A DNA stretch of 64,000 bases. It comes from Rhizobium leguminosarum (GTDB taxonomy: Bacteria > Pseudomonadota > Alphaproteobacteria > Rhizobiales > Rhizobiaceae). Positions within the stretch are counted from its first letter, which is position 1. The number at the start of each line of letters is the position of its first letter. The DNA lies in the NCBI RefSeq assembly GCF_004123835.1, contig NZ_MZMU01000003.1, positions 1,426,001-1,490,000 of the forward strand, given 5' to 3'. Made by a program: the position numbers and the translations under genes. The notes below the pieces were generated by a model. It had not been told where the DNA came from. It saw nothing but the letters and a program-made list of their open reading frames with translations, and did no database searches. Shown here piece after piece: positions 8,309-18,088 of the stretch.

Positions 8309-10513
8309 ATGGATAGTGCAGTCGCAGAACATCAGGAACTCACTCCGGGAACCAACGACAACACCCCCTCGCTGGAACAGCTGCTCACCAGCCCCGAGCG
8401 CTTCATCAACCGTGAATTCTCCTGGTTGCAGTTCAACCGCCGTGTCCTGGAAGAGACGCTGAATACCGAGCACCCGTTGCTCGAGCGCGTCCGCTTCCTG
8501 TCGATCTCGGCCGCCAACCTCGACGAATTCTTCATGGTGCGCGTCGCCGGCCTCGAGGGCCAGGTACGCCAGAATATCGCCGTGCGCAGCCCCGACGGCA
8601 AGACGCCGGCCGAGCAGCTCGATTCGATCCTGCAGGAGATCGACCATCTGCAGATGGAGCAGCAGGCCTCGCTCGCCGTGCTGCAACAATATCTCGCCAA
8701 GGAAGACATCCTGATCGTGCGCCCCGGCGCCTTGAGCGATGGCGACCGCCAGTGGCTGGCCGCCGAATTCGAACAGGCGATCTTCCCGGTGCTGACGCCG
8801 CTGTCGATCGATCCGGCCCATCCGTTCCCCTTCATTCCGAATCTCGGCTTCTCGATCGGTCTGCAGCTCGTCAGCAAGAACGGCCGCGAGCCGATGACGG
8901 CGCTGCTGCGCCTGCCGGTGGCGCTCGACCGCTTCGTCCGCCTGCCGGATGATGGAAACACGATCCGCTACATCACGTTGGAAGATGTCGCCAATATCTT
9001 CATCCATCGGCTCTACCCGGGTTACGAGGTGCAGGGTTCCGGTACGTTCCGCGTCATTCGCGACAGCGATATCGAAGTCGAGGAAGAGGCCGAGGATCTC
9101 GTCCGCTTCTTCGAAACGGCGCTGAAACGCCGCCGCCGCGGCAAGGTCATCCGCATCGAGACCGATTCGGAAATGCCGGCCTCGCTGCGTCAGTTCGTCG
9201 TTCAGGCGCTCAATATCCCTGATAATCGCGTCGCCGTTTTGCCGGGCCTTCTGGCGTTGAACACCTTGTCCGAGATCACCAAGGCGCCGCGCGAGGATCT
9301 CAGATTTCCTTCCTACAATGCGCGATTTCCCGAGCGCGTCCGTGAGCATGCCGGCGATTGCTTCGCCGCCATCCGCGAAAAGGACATGGTCGTCCATCAC
9401 CCCTACGAATCTTTCGACGTGGTGGTCCAGTTTCTTCTCCAGGCTGCGCGCGATCCTGACGTCCTGGCGATAAAGCAGACGCTTTACCGCACCTCCAACG
9501 ACAGCCCGATCGTCCGCGCCCTGATCGACGCCGCCGAAGCCGGCAAGTCGGTGACGGCGCTGGTCGAGCTCAAGGCCCGCTTCGACGAGGAGGCGAACAT
9601 CCGCTGGGCGCGTGACCTCGAGCGCGCCGGCGTGCAGGTCGTCTTCGGCTTCATCGAGCTCAAGACGCACGCCAAGATGTCGATGGTCGTCCGCCGCGAG
9701 GAAGGCAAGCTGCGCACCTATTGCCATCTCGGCACCGGCAACTATCACCCGATCACCGCGAAGATCTATACCGATCTTTCCTACTTCACCTGCAATCCGG
9801 TCATCGCCCACGACATGGCGAACATCTTCAACTTCATCACCGGCTACGGCGAGCCGGAACAGGGCATGCAGCTCGCGATCTCGCCCTATACGATGCGCTC
9901 GCGCATCCTGCGTCACATCGAGGAAGAGGTCCAGCATGTAAGGAACGGCGCGCCGGCGGCGATCTGGATGAAGATGAATTCGCTTGTCGATCCCGACATC
10001 ATCGACGCGCTCTATCGCGCCAGCCATGCCGGCGTCGAGATCGATCTCGTCGTGCGCGGCATCTGCTGCCTGCGTCCGCAGGTGCCCGGCCTTTCGGAAA
10101 AGATCCGCGTCAAGTCGATCGTCGGCCGCTTCCTCGAACACAGCCGCATCTTCTGCTTCGGCAACGGCCACGGCCTGCCGTCCGACAAGGCGCTGGTTTA
10201 CATCGGCTCGGCCGACATGATGCCGAGAAACCTCGATCGCCGCGTCGAAACCATGGTTCCGTTGACGAATCCGACCGTTCACGAGCAGGTCTTGTCACAG
10301 ATTATGCTCGGCAACGTGATTGACAATCAACAAAGCTACGAGATATTGCCCGACGGTACGTCGCGACGCATGGAAGTGCGCAGGGGCGAAGAACCGTTCA
10401 ATGCGCAGCAGTATTTCATGACCAATCCGAGCCTGTCAGGCCGTGGTGAAGCTCTGAAGTCCAGTGCGCCGAAGCTGATCGCCGGCCTGCTCGAAGGCCG
10501 CAACAACAAGTAA
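8309..10513 (+). CDS. ppk: Polyphosphate kinase 1
   Basis: 734 residues, a little longer than the E. coli enzyme. PPK1 reversibly polymerises the gamma-phosphate of ATP into inorganic polyphosphate through a phosphohistidine. Visible are the N-terminal [18 protein letters not shown], the [19 protein letters not shown] helices, and the phospholipase-D-like domains with [10 protein letters not shown] (His473, likely the autophosphorylated residue) and [12 protein letters not shown] (His at ~611). The N-terminal ~25 residues are a non-conserved extension. It is followed 12 bases later by ppx, so synthesis and breakdown enzymes are co-transcribed; a candidate PHO box upstream suggests phosphate control. 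Confidence 0.97.
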   Translation: MDSAVAEHQELTPGTNDNTPSLEQLLTSPERFINREFSWLQFNRRVLEETLNTEHPLLERVRFLSISAANLDEFFMVRVAGLEGQVRQNIAVRSPDGKTPAEQLDSILQEIDHLQMEQQASLAVLQQYLAKEDILIVRPGALSDGDRQWLAAEFEQAIFPVLTPLSIDPAHPFPFIPNLGFSIGLQLVSKNGREPMTALLRLPVALDRFVRLPDDGNTIRYITLEDVANIFIHRLYPGYEVQGSGTFRVIRDSDIEVEEEAEDLVRFFETALKRRRRGKVIRIETDSEMPASLRQFVVQALNIPDNRVAVLPGLLALNTLSEITKAPREDLRFPSYNARFPERVREHAGDCFAAIREKDMVVHHPYESFDVVVQFLLQAARDPDVLAIKQTLYRTSNDSPIVRALIDAAEAGKSVTALVELKARFDEEANIRWARDLERAGVQVVFGFIELKTHAKMSMVVRREEGKLRTYCHLGTGNYHPITAKIYTDLSYFTCNPVIAHDMANIFNFITGYGEPEQGMQLAISPYTMRSRILRHIEEEVQHVRNGAPAAIWMKMNSLVDPDIIDALYRASHAGVEIDLVVRGICCLRPQVPGLSEKIRVKSIVGRFLEHSRIFCFGNGHGLPSDKALVYIGSADMMPRNLDRRVETMVPLTNPTVHEQVLSQIMLGNVIDNQQSYEILPDGTSRRMEVRRGEEPFNAQQYFMTNPSLSGRGEALKSSAPKLIAGLLEGRNNK

Positions 10514-10525
10514 TACTGGACCTAA

Positions 10526-12043
10526 ATGGTTGAATCTGAAGCCCAGGGGCGCCTTCCGGGGATCGCCCCGGTCTCCGTCGTCGATATTGGATCGAATTCC
10601 ATTCGTCTTGTCGTCTACGAAGGCATGTCCCGTTCGCCGACCGTCCTCTTCAATGAAAAGGTCCTTTGTGGCCTCGGCAAGGGCGTCGCCCTTACCGGCA
10701 AGATGGATGAAGACAGCGTCGGCCGGGCTCTGGCGGCGCTGCACCGTTTCAAGGCCCTGTCCGACCAGGCGCGCGCTGCCACTATGTATGTGCTGGCGAC
10801 GGCGGCCGCACGCGAGGCGAGCAACGGTCCTGATTTCATCCATCAGGCAGAAACCATCCTTAACCGCAAGGTCCGCGTGCTCTCCGGCGAGGAGGAGGCG
10901 AAATTCGCCTCGCTCGGCATCATCAGCGGTTTCTACAATCCTGACGGCATTGCCGGCGACCTCGGCGGCGGCTCGCTCGAGCTGATCGATATCAAGGGCA
11001 AGGAAGTCGGCAAGGGCATTACGCTGCCGCTTGGCGGCCTGCGCCTGTCGGAATATGCCGGCGGTTCGCTCTCCAAGGCCCAGACCTTTGCCCGCAAGCA
11101 GCTGAAAACGGCAAAGCTATTGTCGAAAGGCGAGGGGCGCACCTTCTACGCCGTCGGCGGCACCTGGCGAAACATTGCCAAGCTGCACATGGAAATCACC
11201 CATTATCCGCTGCATATGATGCAGGGCTATGAGGTGTCTTTCGAAGCGATGATGCTGTTCCTCGAACAGGTGACTGCGCGCGATTCCAGGGAGCCGGCGC
11301 TGCAGGCCGTTTCCAAGCACCGCCGTTCGCTGCTGCCCTTCGGCGCTATCGCCATGAAGGAAGTGCTGAGCGCGATGAAGCCGTCGGTGATTTCCTTCTC
11401 GGCGCAGGGCGTGCGCGAGGGGTATCTCTATTCGCTGCTGTCGGAGTCCGAGCGCCGCCTGGATCCGCTGCTTGCCGCCGCCGGCGAACTGGCGATCCTG
11501 CGTGCCCGTTCGCCGGAGCATGCCCGCGAGCTGGCGGAGTGGACCGGCCGCATGATGCCCCTTTTCGGCATCCAGGAAACCGGCGAGGAAAGCCGCTACC
11601 GTCAGGCCGCCTGTCTGCTGGCCGATATCAGCTGGCGCGCTCATCCCGACTATCGCGGCCTGCAGGCGCTGAACGTCATCGCCCACTCTTCCTTCGTCGG
11701 CATCAGTCATCCCGGCCGCGCTTTCATCGCGCTTTCCAACTATTACCGCTTCGAAGGCCTGCATGACGACGGCGCCACCGGCCCGCTGGCGCAGATCGCC
11801 ACGCCGCAGCTCATCGAGCGCGCCAAGCTGCTCGGCGGCATGCTGCGTGTCGTCTACCTCTTCTCGGCTTCGATGCCCGGCATCGTCAAGAACCTGACCT
11901 TCCGCAAATCCTCGAGCCCGGACCTCGACCTCGAATTCGTCGTGCCTCCCGAGTATCGCGACTTCGCCGGCGAACGCCTGGACGGCCGCCTGCAGCAGCT
12001 TTCGAAGTTGACGAACAAGCGGTTGGCGTTTCGGTTCGAGTAG
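10526..12043 (+). CDS. ppx: Exopolyphosphatase (Ppx/GppA family)
   Basis: 505 residues. The ASKHA-fold phosphate loop VVDIGSNSIRLVVYEG, the second phosphate motif AGDLGGGSLELIDI and the catalytic-acid region VLSGEEEAKFASLG identify the Ppx/GppA family, which removes terminal phosphate from polyphosphate or the 5'-phosphate of pppGpp. The C-terminal ~190 residues form the helical domain of the longer Ppx type. The position directly after ppk argues for the polyphosphatase role, though pppGpp activity is not excluded by sequence. The ATG at 10526 lies 12 bases after the ppk stop. Confidence 0.93.
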   Translation: MVESEAQGRLPGIAPVSVVDIGSNSIRLVVYEGMSRSPTVLFNEKVLCGLGKGVALTGKMDEDSVGRALAALHRFKALSDQARAATMYVLATAAAREASNGPDFIHQAETILNRKVRVLSGEEEAKFASLGIISGFYNPDGIAGDLGGGSLELIDIKGKEVGKGITLPLGGLRLSEYAGGSLSKAQTFARKQLKTAKLLSKGEGRTFYAVGGTWRNIAKLHMEITHYPLHMMQGYEVSFEAMMLFLEQVTARDSREPALQAVSKHRRSLLPFGAIAMKEVLSAMKPSVISFSAQGVREGYLYSLLSESERRLDPLLAAAGELAILRARSPEHARELAEWTGRMMPLFGIQETGEESRYRQAACLLADISWRAHPDYRGLQALNVIAHSSFVGISHPGRAFIALSNYYRFEGLHDDGATGPLAQIATPQLIERAKLLGGMLRVVYLFSASMPGIVKNLTFRKSSSPDLDLEFVVPPEYRDFAGERLDGRLQQLSKLTNKRLAFRFE

Positions 12044-12094
12044 CGCAGTCCCGCAGTTCGCCCCGTGATGGGATACTCAGGTCGCTGCTTGTTC

Positions 12095-12258
12095 CCTCTT
12101 CTCCCCAGCGGGGAGAAGGTGGCCCGAAGGGTCGGATGAGGGGGGTCGCACGGCACGCCCCTTTATGCTGCCCTTCGCTTGCGCTCAGTGCATTCGCGGC
12201 CTTGCCGCTCACCCCCTCAACCGCCTGCCGGCACCTTCTCCCCGCTGGGGAGAAGAGG
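12095..12258. repeat. MITE-like intergenic element with perfect 27-bp terminal inverted repeats
   Basis: The arm at 12095-12121 (starting CCTCTTCTCCCCAGCGGGGA) is the exact reverse complement of 12232-12258. Each arm is itself a palindrome around TTCTCCCC-AGC-GGGGAGAA. Inside the arms the symmetry continues imperfectly as a GGATGAGGGGG / GGTTGAGGGGG-like stretch. This fills most of the 395-base gap between the convergent ppx and phytase-like genes. Sequences of this kind are frequent dispersed repeats in Rhizobiales; nothing in it looks coding. Confidence 0.75.
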
Positions 12259-12388
12259 TATGTAGCTGCGCCGCATTCCTCTCTCATCTACCAGAAGCCG
12301 AGGGAACGGACGAGGCGGCTGCTTGCTCTTTCACCGGTGCTCGTCACGGGAATGGAAGAGGTTGAGGCAATGACTTGCTGCCCCAAAC

Positions 12389-12416
12389 AAAAAGGCGGCA
12401 CCTGCGCACCGCCCTC
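12389..12416 (-). terminator. Possible terminator of the phytase-like gene
   Basis: Read on the minus strand: GGCGG, ten bases, CCGCC, then TTTTTGTTT, starting about 25 bases after the stop codon. The stem is only five strong pairs. Confidence 0.45.
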
Positions 12417-12438
12417 TCTATCTCACATCACGCTCGAA

Positions 12439-13797
12439 TTACTTCGCGTTCAAAAACTCGCCGACCTCGAGCAGGCTGAACTCGTTATTGTCGGCCTTGT
12501 CAACGGCGCGGCCGGCCGAGAAGGGCAGGTTGTTGTCGTTGCCGATGATGATGTGCGTGGCGTCGACGCGGTCGACGTTTTCGATCGTCACGAACGGCAT
12601 GTCGTAGACGCCGTCCTTGCTGCCGGCCTTCTTCTTGTTGTCGGGGTCCTGGATGTTCAGGAGGTCGATATAACCGATCTTGCGGACAGACTTGCCGACA
12701 TTGGCATCGTTGAACTCGATCTTGTAGACGCGCTTCAGCACGGCCGGAGCTTCGAAGCAATCCGGCTTCGGCTGTTTCGGGTCGGCGCAGGCCTTGTCCG
12801 TCGTGCCGGCGCCGTTGTCGCGCTCGATGACGAGAGCGGTGGTGTCGTCGAGCATGTTGAAGTCGCCGATCGACACTCCCTTGTCCTCGAACGGATAGAG
12901 CCAGCTGCGGCCGGTCCACTTCTTCGAAGCGACATCGAACTCGATGACGCGGATGGCGGTGTGGCCGTCGACCGTTTCCACCGTGCCGTCATCCTTGTAG
13001 ATGGCGCCTTCGAGCAGGCCGTAGAGCTTGGCGCCGTCCTTCGACATGGCGAGGCCCTCGAAGCCGCCGGAGCGCTTCAGATTGAAGACCGGCATCTTGG
13101 CGGCCGGGTTGGCCGGGACCGAGAGAAGCGGATTGTCGGGCGAAAGCACCGGCTTGCCGTCGAGCGTCGTCGGGATGACGTCGGTGAGGCGGCCTGACGT
13201 GTCGAACTTCAGAATGTAGGGACCGAATTCGTCGCCGAGCCAGAAACCGTCGGCGACCGGCTGGATCGATTCGATGTCGAAGTCGGCGCCGGTGAGATAA
13301 CGCGTGTCGGTGCCTTCGAGAACGATCGGGAAGGGAGCGATCTTGTTGGGATCGGAGAGGAAGAGGTTCTTGACGACTTCAGCCTTGTTGCCGGCCCAAT
13401 CGAACTTCATCTGGTGTAGGAAGAGCATGGAGTCCGACGAGGTGGACTTCGAGCCGAAGCCGTTGTCGGAGAGCGTCCAGAAGGTGCCGTCGGCCATCGT
13501 CTTGACGCCGGAGAAGCCTTGGATCGGCTGGCCGTCGAAAGGAAGCTTCAGATCGGTGACGCGGGCGCCATCCTTACCGGGAACGGTGCCGAGCGCTTCG
13601 GTGCGCTTGCGGTCCGGCGTTGTAAACTTGCCGGAATGCTTGAGAAATTCGGGGGCATCGGACGGCGCCGGAACCATGGTGTTGGCAGGCAGGATCGCCT
13701 GGCCGGCGAGCTTGGCCGGAAACTGCTGCTGGTCGGCGGAAGCGGCGCCTGCGACCAGGATGAAAAGCGATACGGAAGCAAAAAGGACGTTCTTCAT
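12439..13797 (-). CDS. Secreted esterase-like/phytase-like domain protein
   Basis: 452 residues with a clear Sec signal peptide (MKNVLFASVSLFILVAGAAS, cleavage near residue 21). The mature part resembles the phytase-like (esterase-like activity) family: GFSGVKTMADGTFWTLSDNG, FWLGDEFGPYILKFD, GGFEGLAMSKDGAKLYGLLEGA and RVIEFDVASKKWTGR are its repeating beta-propeller-type blades. Such proteins are periplasmic or exported; the substrate (phosphate esters or others) is rarely known. It stands alone, convergent to ppx, with the polyphosphate genes close by but no proof of a link. Confidence 0.8.
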   Translation of the reverse strand: MKNVLFASVSLFILVAGAASADQQQFPAKLAGQAILPANTMVPAPSDAPEFLKHSGKFTTPDRKRTEALGTVPGKDGARVTDLKLPFDGQPIQGFSGVKTMADGTFWTLSDNGFGSKSTSSDSMLFLHQMKFDWAGNKAEVVKNLFLSDPNKIAPFPIVLEGTDTRYLTGADFDIESIQPVADGFWLGDEFGPYILKFDTSGRLTDVIPTTLDGKPVLSPDNPLLSVPANPAAKMPVFNLKRSGGFEGLAMSKDGAKLYGLLEGAIYKDDGTVETVDGHTAIRVIEFDVASKKWTGRSWLYPFEDKGVSIGDFNMLDDTTALVIERDNGAGTTDKACADPKQPKPDCFEAPAVLKRVYKIEFNDANVGKSVRKIGYIDLLNIQDPDNKKKAGSKDGVYDMPFVTIENVDRVDATHIIIGNDNNLPFSAGRAVDKADNNEFSLLEVGEFLNAK

Positions 13798-13892
13798 AAT
13801 ATCCCCGTGGAACGGATTGCAAAGGCCTTCCGCTTAGCAGGGCTTCCGTGTCAGCGAATTGACGGTTGGGTGAAGCTTTGGTGACGTCCTGC

Positions 13893-14954
13893 TCAGCCGT
13901 GCAGAATGACCGCCGGCGTGTTCAGCACGGTGACCGCGCGCGAGGAAAGCGCCATGACGCCGAGCGCCTGGCCGCGGCCCTTCACGGCATGGGTGCCGAG
14001 ATCCTCGCAGGATATGTCGTCGGGAAATTTCATGCGGCGGGCAAGCTCGCTGGAGATCAGAACCGATCGGTTCAGACTGCGGCAGAGCGTTTCCAGCCGG
14101 GCGGTGGTGTTCACCGTATCGCCGAAATAGCTGATCTTGTGATGGTCGACGCCGATTTCGGCGGTGATGATCTCGCCGCCGTGGAGGGCGGCGCGGAGCT
14201 TCGGCACTTGCCCGTAATTCTTTCGCCAGCCGGCGGCATTGGCTTCGATATCGGCGAGGATATCGAAGATGCAGCGCACGCAACGCGCATCCTTGACGCC
14301 GCGGGCAAGTGGCCAGGTGATGATCGCAGCATCGCCGACATAGTCGTTGATCATGCCCTTGTGACGCCTGACGGGCTCGGCGAAGGTCGCAAACAGCGAA
14401 CTCAGCAGCTGTTGCGCCCTGAGGTCGCCGTGCTTTTCGGCAAATGCCGTCGAATCGACGAGGTCGATGAACAGGAAGACGCGCTCTTCCCTGACCGGAT
14501 TGCGGTAGCGGCTGATGAGCATGCTGAGGAAAACTTCACGACCAAGCAGTTCCCGCACGCGCAAGACGAAGATCAGCATCGTGCAGACCGCAAGCGCATA
14601 GAGGAAGACCTCGAACGGCATGATGACGAGGTCGAGGAGCGACACCGGCTTCACCATGCCGAGCCACCAGAGCAGCAGGCCGGCGCAGGCAAAGCCGATG
14701 CTCATCAGAATTTCGTAGATCAGCAGCTCGGTGATGATGAAGGCGAAGGTCGGCAGCTTCTGGATGCGCCTGTAAAGTGCTCGAAACAGCACCTTGCGCT
14801 CGAAGGCGAGGATCGGCATGCCGATGAAGAGCGCGAAGATCGCCCCGATAACCGGCGTCTGATTGGAGTAGAACATCAGATCATAGATGACGCCGCTGGC
14901 CGCAAGGACGATCGTGATCAGGATCCAATTCTGTGTCGGAGATATTTCCCGCAT
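13893..14954 (-). CDS. Membrane-anchored class III adenylate/guanylate cyclase
   Basis: 353 residues from the ATG at 14954; a TTG at 15014 would add 20 residues but has no ribosome-binding site. Four hydrophobic helices lie in the first ~165 residues, followed by a class III cyclase domain with the metal-binding LFIDLVDSTAFAEK, the INDYVGDAAIITW strand and the transition-state motif GDTVNTTARLE (Asn and Arg). By eye, the positions that normally carry the purine-selecting Lys and Asp read Asp (INDYVGD) and Lys (HHKISYFGD), so substrate choice is uncertain. It probably makes a cyclic nucleotide in response to a membrane signal. RNase D lies upstream, separated by repeat copy B. Confidence 0.85.
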   Translation of the reverse strand: MREISPTQNWILITIVLAASGVIYDLMFYSNQTPVIGAIFALFIGMPILAFERKVLFRALYRRIQKLPTFAFIITELLIYEILMSIGFACAGLLLWWLGMVKPVSLLDLVIMPFEVFLYALAVCTMLIFVLRVRELLGREVFLSMLISRYRNPVREERVFLFIDLVDSTAFAEKHGDLRAQQLLSSLFATFAEPVRRHKGMINDYVGDAAIITWPLARGVKDARCVRCIFDILADIEANAAGWRKNYGQVPKLRAALHGGEIITAEIGVDHHKISYFGDTVNTTARLETLCRSLNRSVLISSELARRMKFPDDISCEDLGTHAVKGRGQALGVMALSSRAVTVLNTPAVILHG

Positions 14955-15027
14955 GCCGCCTCTGCGCCGTGATGTTTCTTCCCGCCATTGTTTCAGGCCG
15001 GAAAAAACCGTCAAGCGAATTCGAAAT

Positions 15028-15127
15028 TACAGCGCCGCGCGTCTTTTTCAGACGCGCGGCGCTGTAGCACTTTGAATGGGTGCATAATTTTATCCTTAAA
15101 TCGATGCCGATTTAAGGCGTGATGCAG
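15028..15127 (-). repeat. RIME-like palindromic repeat, copy B
   Basis: In minus orientation relative to copy A. It has a perfect 16-bp stem (ACAGCGCCGCGCGTCT, 15029-15044, paired with 15050-15065) around TTTTC, and a second palindrome CCTTAAATCG/CGATTTAAGG around ATGC at 15094-15117. It sits just after the rnd stop and could also act as its terminator hairpin. Confidence 0.78.
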
Positions 15128-15132
15128 TCGCC

Positions 15133-16278
15133 TCAGAGGCTGACGGTTTCGACCTTCCGGTCGACGAAGCGCAGGGCGATCGCGCCCTGGATCAGTTGCA
15201 GTGCCGGCTCGCCGAAAAGATCGCGCCGCCAGCCGTGCAGGGCAGCGACTTCGGCCTTCTCGCCCTCGGCGGCGATCTTGTCGAGATCTTCGCTATTGGC
15301 GATCACCTTCGGCGCCACGCCATGTTTTTCCGAAATCAGCTTCAGCAGAACCTTCAACAATTCGACGGCAGCAGCGGCCCCTTCGGGCGCCTGCGCCTGG
15401 CGTGGCACATGCGGCATATCGGCCTTCGGTAGAGCAAGCGCGGTGTTGACGGCCTCGATGACCGCGGCGCCGGAAGTCGAACGCTCCCAACCCTTCGGAA
15501 TGGTGCGCAGACGGCCGAGCGCCTCGGTATCCTTGGGCTGCTGCTGGGCGATCTCGTAGATCGCATCATCCTTCAGCACCCGCGAACGCGGCACGTTGCG
15601 GGCCCGCGCCTCGCGTTCACGCCAGGCGGCGACATATTTCAGGATCGCCAGCTCCTGCGGCTTGCGCAGGCGCATCTTCAGCCGCTGCCAGGCATCGTCT
15701 GGATGCATGTCGTAGGTTTCGCGCGACTCGAGAATGTCCATTTCCTCGGAGAGCCAGGAGGTGCGGCCTTCGCGTTCGAGTTCCGCCTTCAGCGACAGGT
15801 AGACGTCGCGCAGGTGGGTGACGTCGGCCAGCGCATAATCCAGCTGTTTGTCCGAGAGCGGCCGGCGGCTCCAGTCGGTGAAGCGCGACGACTTGTCGAT
15901 ATGGACGTTCTTGATGCGGCTGACCAACTGGTCATAGGAGACGCTGTCGCCGAAGCCGCAGACCATTGCGGCGACCTGCGTGTCGAAGATCGGATGCGGA
16001 ATGAGATTGCCGCGATTGAAGATGATTTCGATGTCCTGACGCGCCGCATGAAAGACCTTCAGCACCTTCGTATCGGCCATCAGCTCGAAGAAGGGGGCGA
16101 GATCGATGCCCTTGGCCAGCGGGTCGACGAGAACTTCCGTCGTTGGACTTGCCATCTGGATCAGGCAGAGCTCCGGCCAGAAGGTCGTTTCGCGCAGAAA
16201 TTCGGTGTCGATGGTGATGAAGTCGGACTTGGCCAGCTCTTTGCAGGCGGCCGCCAAATCGGCGGTGGTTTCGATCAT
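15133..16278 (-). CDS. rnd: Ribonuclease D
   Basis: 381 residues. The DEDD 3'-5' exonuclease domain is clear: ITIDTEFLRE (Asp24, Glu26), VFHAARQDIEIIF with the second acidic residue, and YALADVTHLRDVY with the Tyr/Asp pair. The C-terminal half holds an HRDC-type helical domain (AWREREARARNVPRSRVLKD). RNase D trims the 3' ends of tRNA precursors and other small RNAs using two metal ions. Length matches the family. The gene is monocistronic as far as can be seen; aspS lies upstream in opposite orientation beyond the multicopper oxidase. Confidence 0.95.
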   Translation of the reverse strand: MIETTADLAAACKELAKSDFITIDTEFLRETTFWPELCLIQMASPTTEVLVDPLAKGIDLAPFFELMADTKVLKVFHAARQDIEIIFNRGNLIPHPIFDTQVAAMVCGFGDSVSYDQLVSRIKNVHIDKSSRFTDWSRRPLSDKQLDYALADVTHLRDVYLSLKAELEREGRTSWLSEEMDILESRETYDMHPDDAWQRLKMRLRKPQELAILKYVAAWREREARARNVPRSRVLKDDAIYEIAQQQPKDTEALGRLRTIPKGWERSTSGAAVIEAVNTALALPKADMPHVPRQAQAPEGAAAAVELLKVLLKLISEKHGVAPKVIANSEDLDKIAAEGEKAEVAALHGWRRDLFGEPALQLIQGAIALRFVDRKVETVSL

Positions 16279-16442
16279 ATCAATTCATTCGCAAGGAAAA
16301 GGTCGGTTAAACCTTCCTTCTCCTTTCGGTTCGATATGTCAATACAACAGCATACGCTTCGAGCATTGCTGGCTAAGAATCACGTCCAAACTGAGGCACG
16401 GCGCGATGCACGGCGGCAATCGCGGTGAAAGTGCAGGAATCC

Positions 16443-17834
16443 TCAGCTGACCCTGAGATAACTCGTCATCCCCGTCTTCTGGTGCTCGATGATATGGCAA
16501 TGCAGCAGCCAGTCACCGGGATTGTCGGCGACGAAGGCAAGCTGCACCTTCTCGTCCGGCTGAATGAGATAGGTGTCGGAGATGAGCGGCATCACCTCCC
16601 GCGTCGAGGAGGAGATCACCGTGAAGCTCATCCCGTGCAGATGGATCGGATGGGCATGCGGCGTTGTATTCTCCAGATTGAAGACATAGCTCTTGCCGAG
16701 CTTCAATTCCGCAAGCGGCGCCGTCGGATCGGGCGTGTCGCCTGGCCACGGCACCTTGTTGATGGCCCAGAAACTGTAGCCGAGCGTGCCGCAGATGCTT
16801 TCGACGGCGGCATTCTCGGCGGTGGCGCTCAGTATCAGCGGGATCTGCTCGGCAGCGGTTAGATCGGCCTTCGGGACGGGGTTGTCGACAAGCGGCCCAA
16901 GATCGCCGATGGCACGCTTCAACGTTGATCCGACCGCGCGCAGGCTGGCGATCGTCTTCGGCGCCGTGCCGCGGATATCCTCGAGCGTCGCGACCGCGCC
17001 TTCACCATCAGGCATGCGCACGGCAAGATCGAGCCGTTGACCCGGTCCGATCTGCAGGAGGTCGAGGGGGAAACGCTTCGGCACCGGATTGCCGTCGATC
17101 GCAATGACGATGGCCTCGGCGCCTTCCATCTTCAGCGAGAAGATCCGCGTCACGTCGGTGACGGCAATGCGCAGCCGCACAAGCCCGCCGGCCGGCGCGT
17201 CATATCGCGGCTCCTGGTGCCAGTTGGCGGTGCGCACCGTGCCGTAGGTGCCGGTCTTGGCAGCGTCGCGCGGCCGGAAGGGGGCGATGAATTGTCCGTT
17301 GCCGCCGAGCCGCCAGTCGCGCAGGTTCAGCACCACCTCGGCATCGAATTGCGGATCGGCCGGATCTTCGACGACGATGACGCCGGTCATGCCGTGCCCC
17401 ATCTGTGTCAGCGTGTTGCAATGCGGATGATACCAGAAGGTGCCGGCATCGGGCGGCGTGAAGGCATAGTCGAAGCTGTCGCCGGTATAGACGTAGGGCT
17501 GCGTCATGAACGGCACGCCGTCCATGCGGTTGTCGATGCGAAGCCCGTGCCAGTGGATCGTCGTCGGCTCGTCGAGCCCGTTTTGCAGCCGCGCCGCATA
17601 GGGTCGCCCCTTTGTCATTCTCAGAACCGGCGGCATGCCGTCATGGCCCCAGCTCATGATATCCCTGGTCGGTCCCGCCTCGGTCAGCATGGCCTCGGTC
17701 TTCACCGCCGTCAGCAGCTGCGGCTCGGGAGCCGCCTCGGCAAACCCGAATTTACCGGCAATGCCGATGCCGACGCCATAAGCACCCGCCACAGCGGATG
17801 CCTTTAGAAGGTTGCGGCGGTTAAGGAGAGGCAT
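16443..17834 (-). CDS. Multicopper oxidase with twin-arginine signal
   Basis: 463 residues. The N terminus [20 protein letters not shown] is a Tat-type signal, as expected for an enzyme exported folded with copper. All copper-ligand motifs are present: TIHWHGLR and FWYHPHCN in the first cupredoxin domain, HPIHLHG and [12 protein letters not shown] in the last, the final Met being a potential type-1 copper axial ligand. The family oxidises metals such as Cu(I) or Mn(II), or phenols, with reduction of O2 to water in the periplasm. No methionine-rich CueO-type insert is seen. Neighbours give no clue to the substrate. Confidence 0.93.
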   Translation of the reverse strand: MPLLNRRNLLKASAVAGAYGVGIGIAGKFGFAEAAPEPQLLTAVKTEAMLTEAGPTRDIMSWGHDGMPPVLRMTKGRPYAARLQNGLDEPTTIHWHGLRIDNRMDGVPFMTQPYVYTGDSFDYAFTPPDAGTFWYHPHCNTLTQMGHGMTGVIVVEDPADPQFDAEVVLNLRDWRLGGNGQFIAPFRPRDAAKTGTYGTVRTANWHQEPRYDAPAGGLVRLRIAVTDVTRIFSLKMEGAEAIVIAIDGNPVPKRFPLDLLQIGPGQRLDLAVRMPDGEGAVATLEDIRGTAPKTIASLRAVGSTLKRAIGDLGPLVDNPVPKADLTAAEQIPLILSATAENAAVESICGTLGYSFWAINKVPWPGDTPDPTAPLAELKLGKSYVFNLENTTPHAHPIHLHGMSFTVISSSTREVMPLISDTYLIQPDEKVQLAFVADNPGDWLLHCHIIEHQKTGMTSYLRVS

Positions 17835-18088
17835 GCGGATGCTCCACGGTGAGAATGCCGATCCTTTTAAAGTTGACCGGCATCTTCATCAATACAGGAA
17901 GCGCGGCCAAACTGCCGCAGCATACCGGTCGCAGCCTCGCCATAAACGCGTGCCAAACGCTCGTCCGCGTGCGCCAAGCCTTGACAAATCGGAGCGTCCA
18001 TGCGCTTTTCCGCCCGATTTTCTTGTCGGCGCTTGAGGGTCTTGGAACCCTTGCTGCCGTCTTAAGCCACATGCCAGGATTTGAGATC

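Noticed and set aside
8246-10282. A 678-codon open frame on the minus strand opposite ppk
   Set aside because: It lies wholly opposite a clear polyphosphate kinase gene. High GC at third codon positions creates long antisense frames, and its Asp/Arg/Gly-rich translation has no family resemblance.
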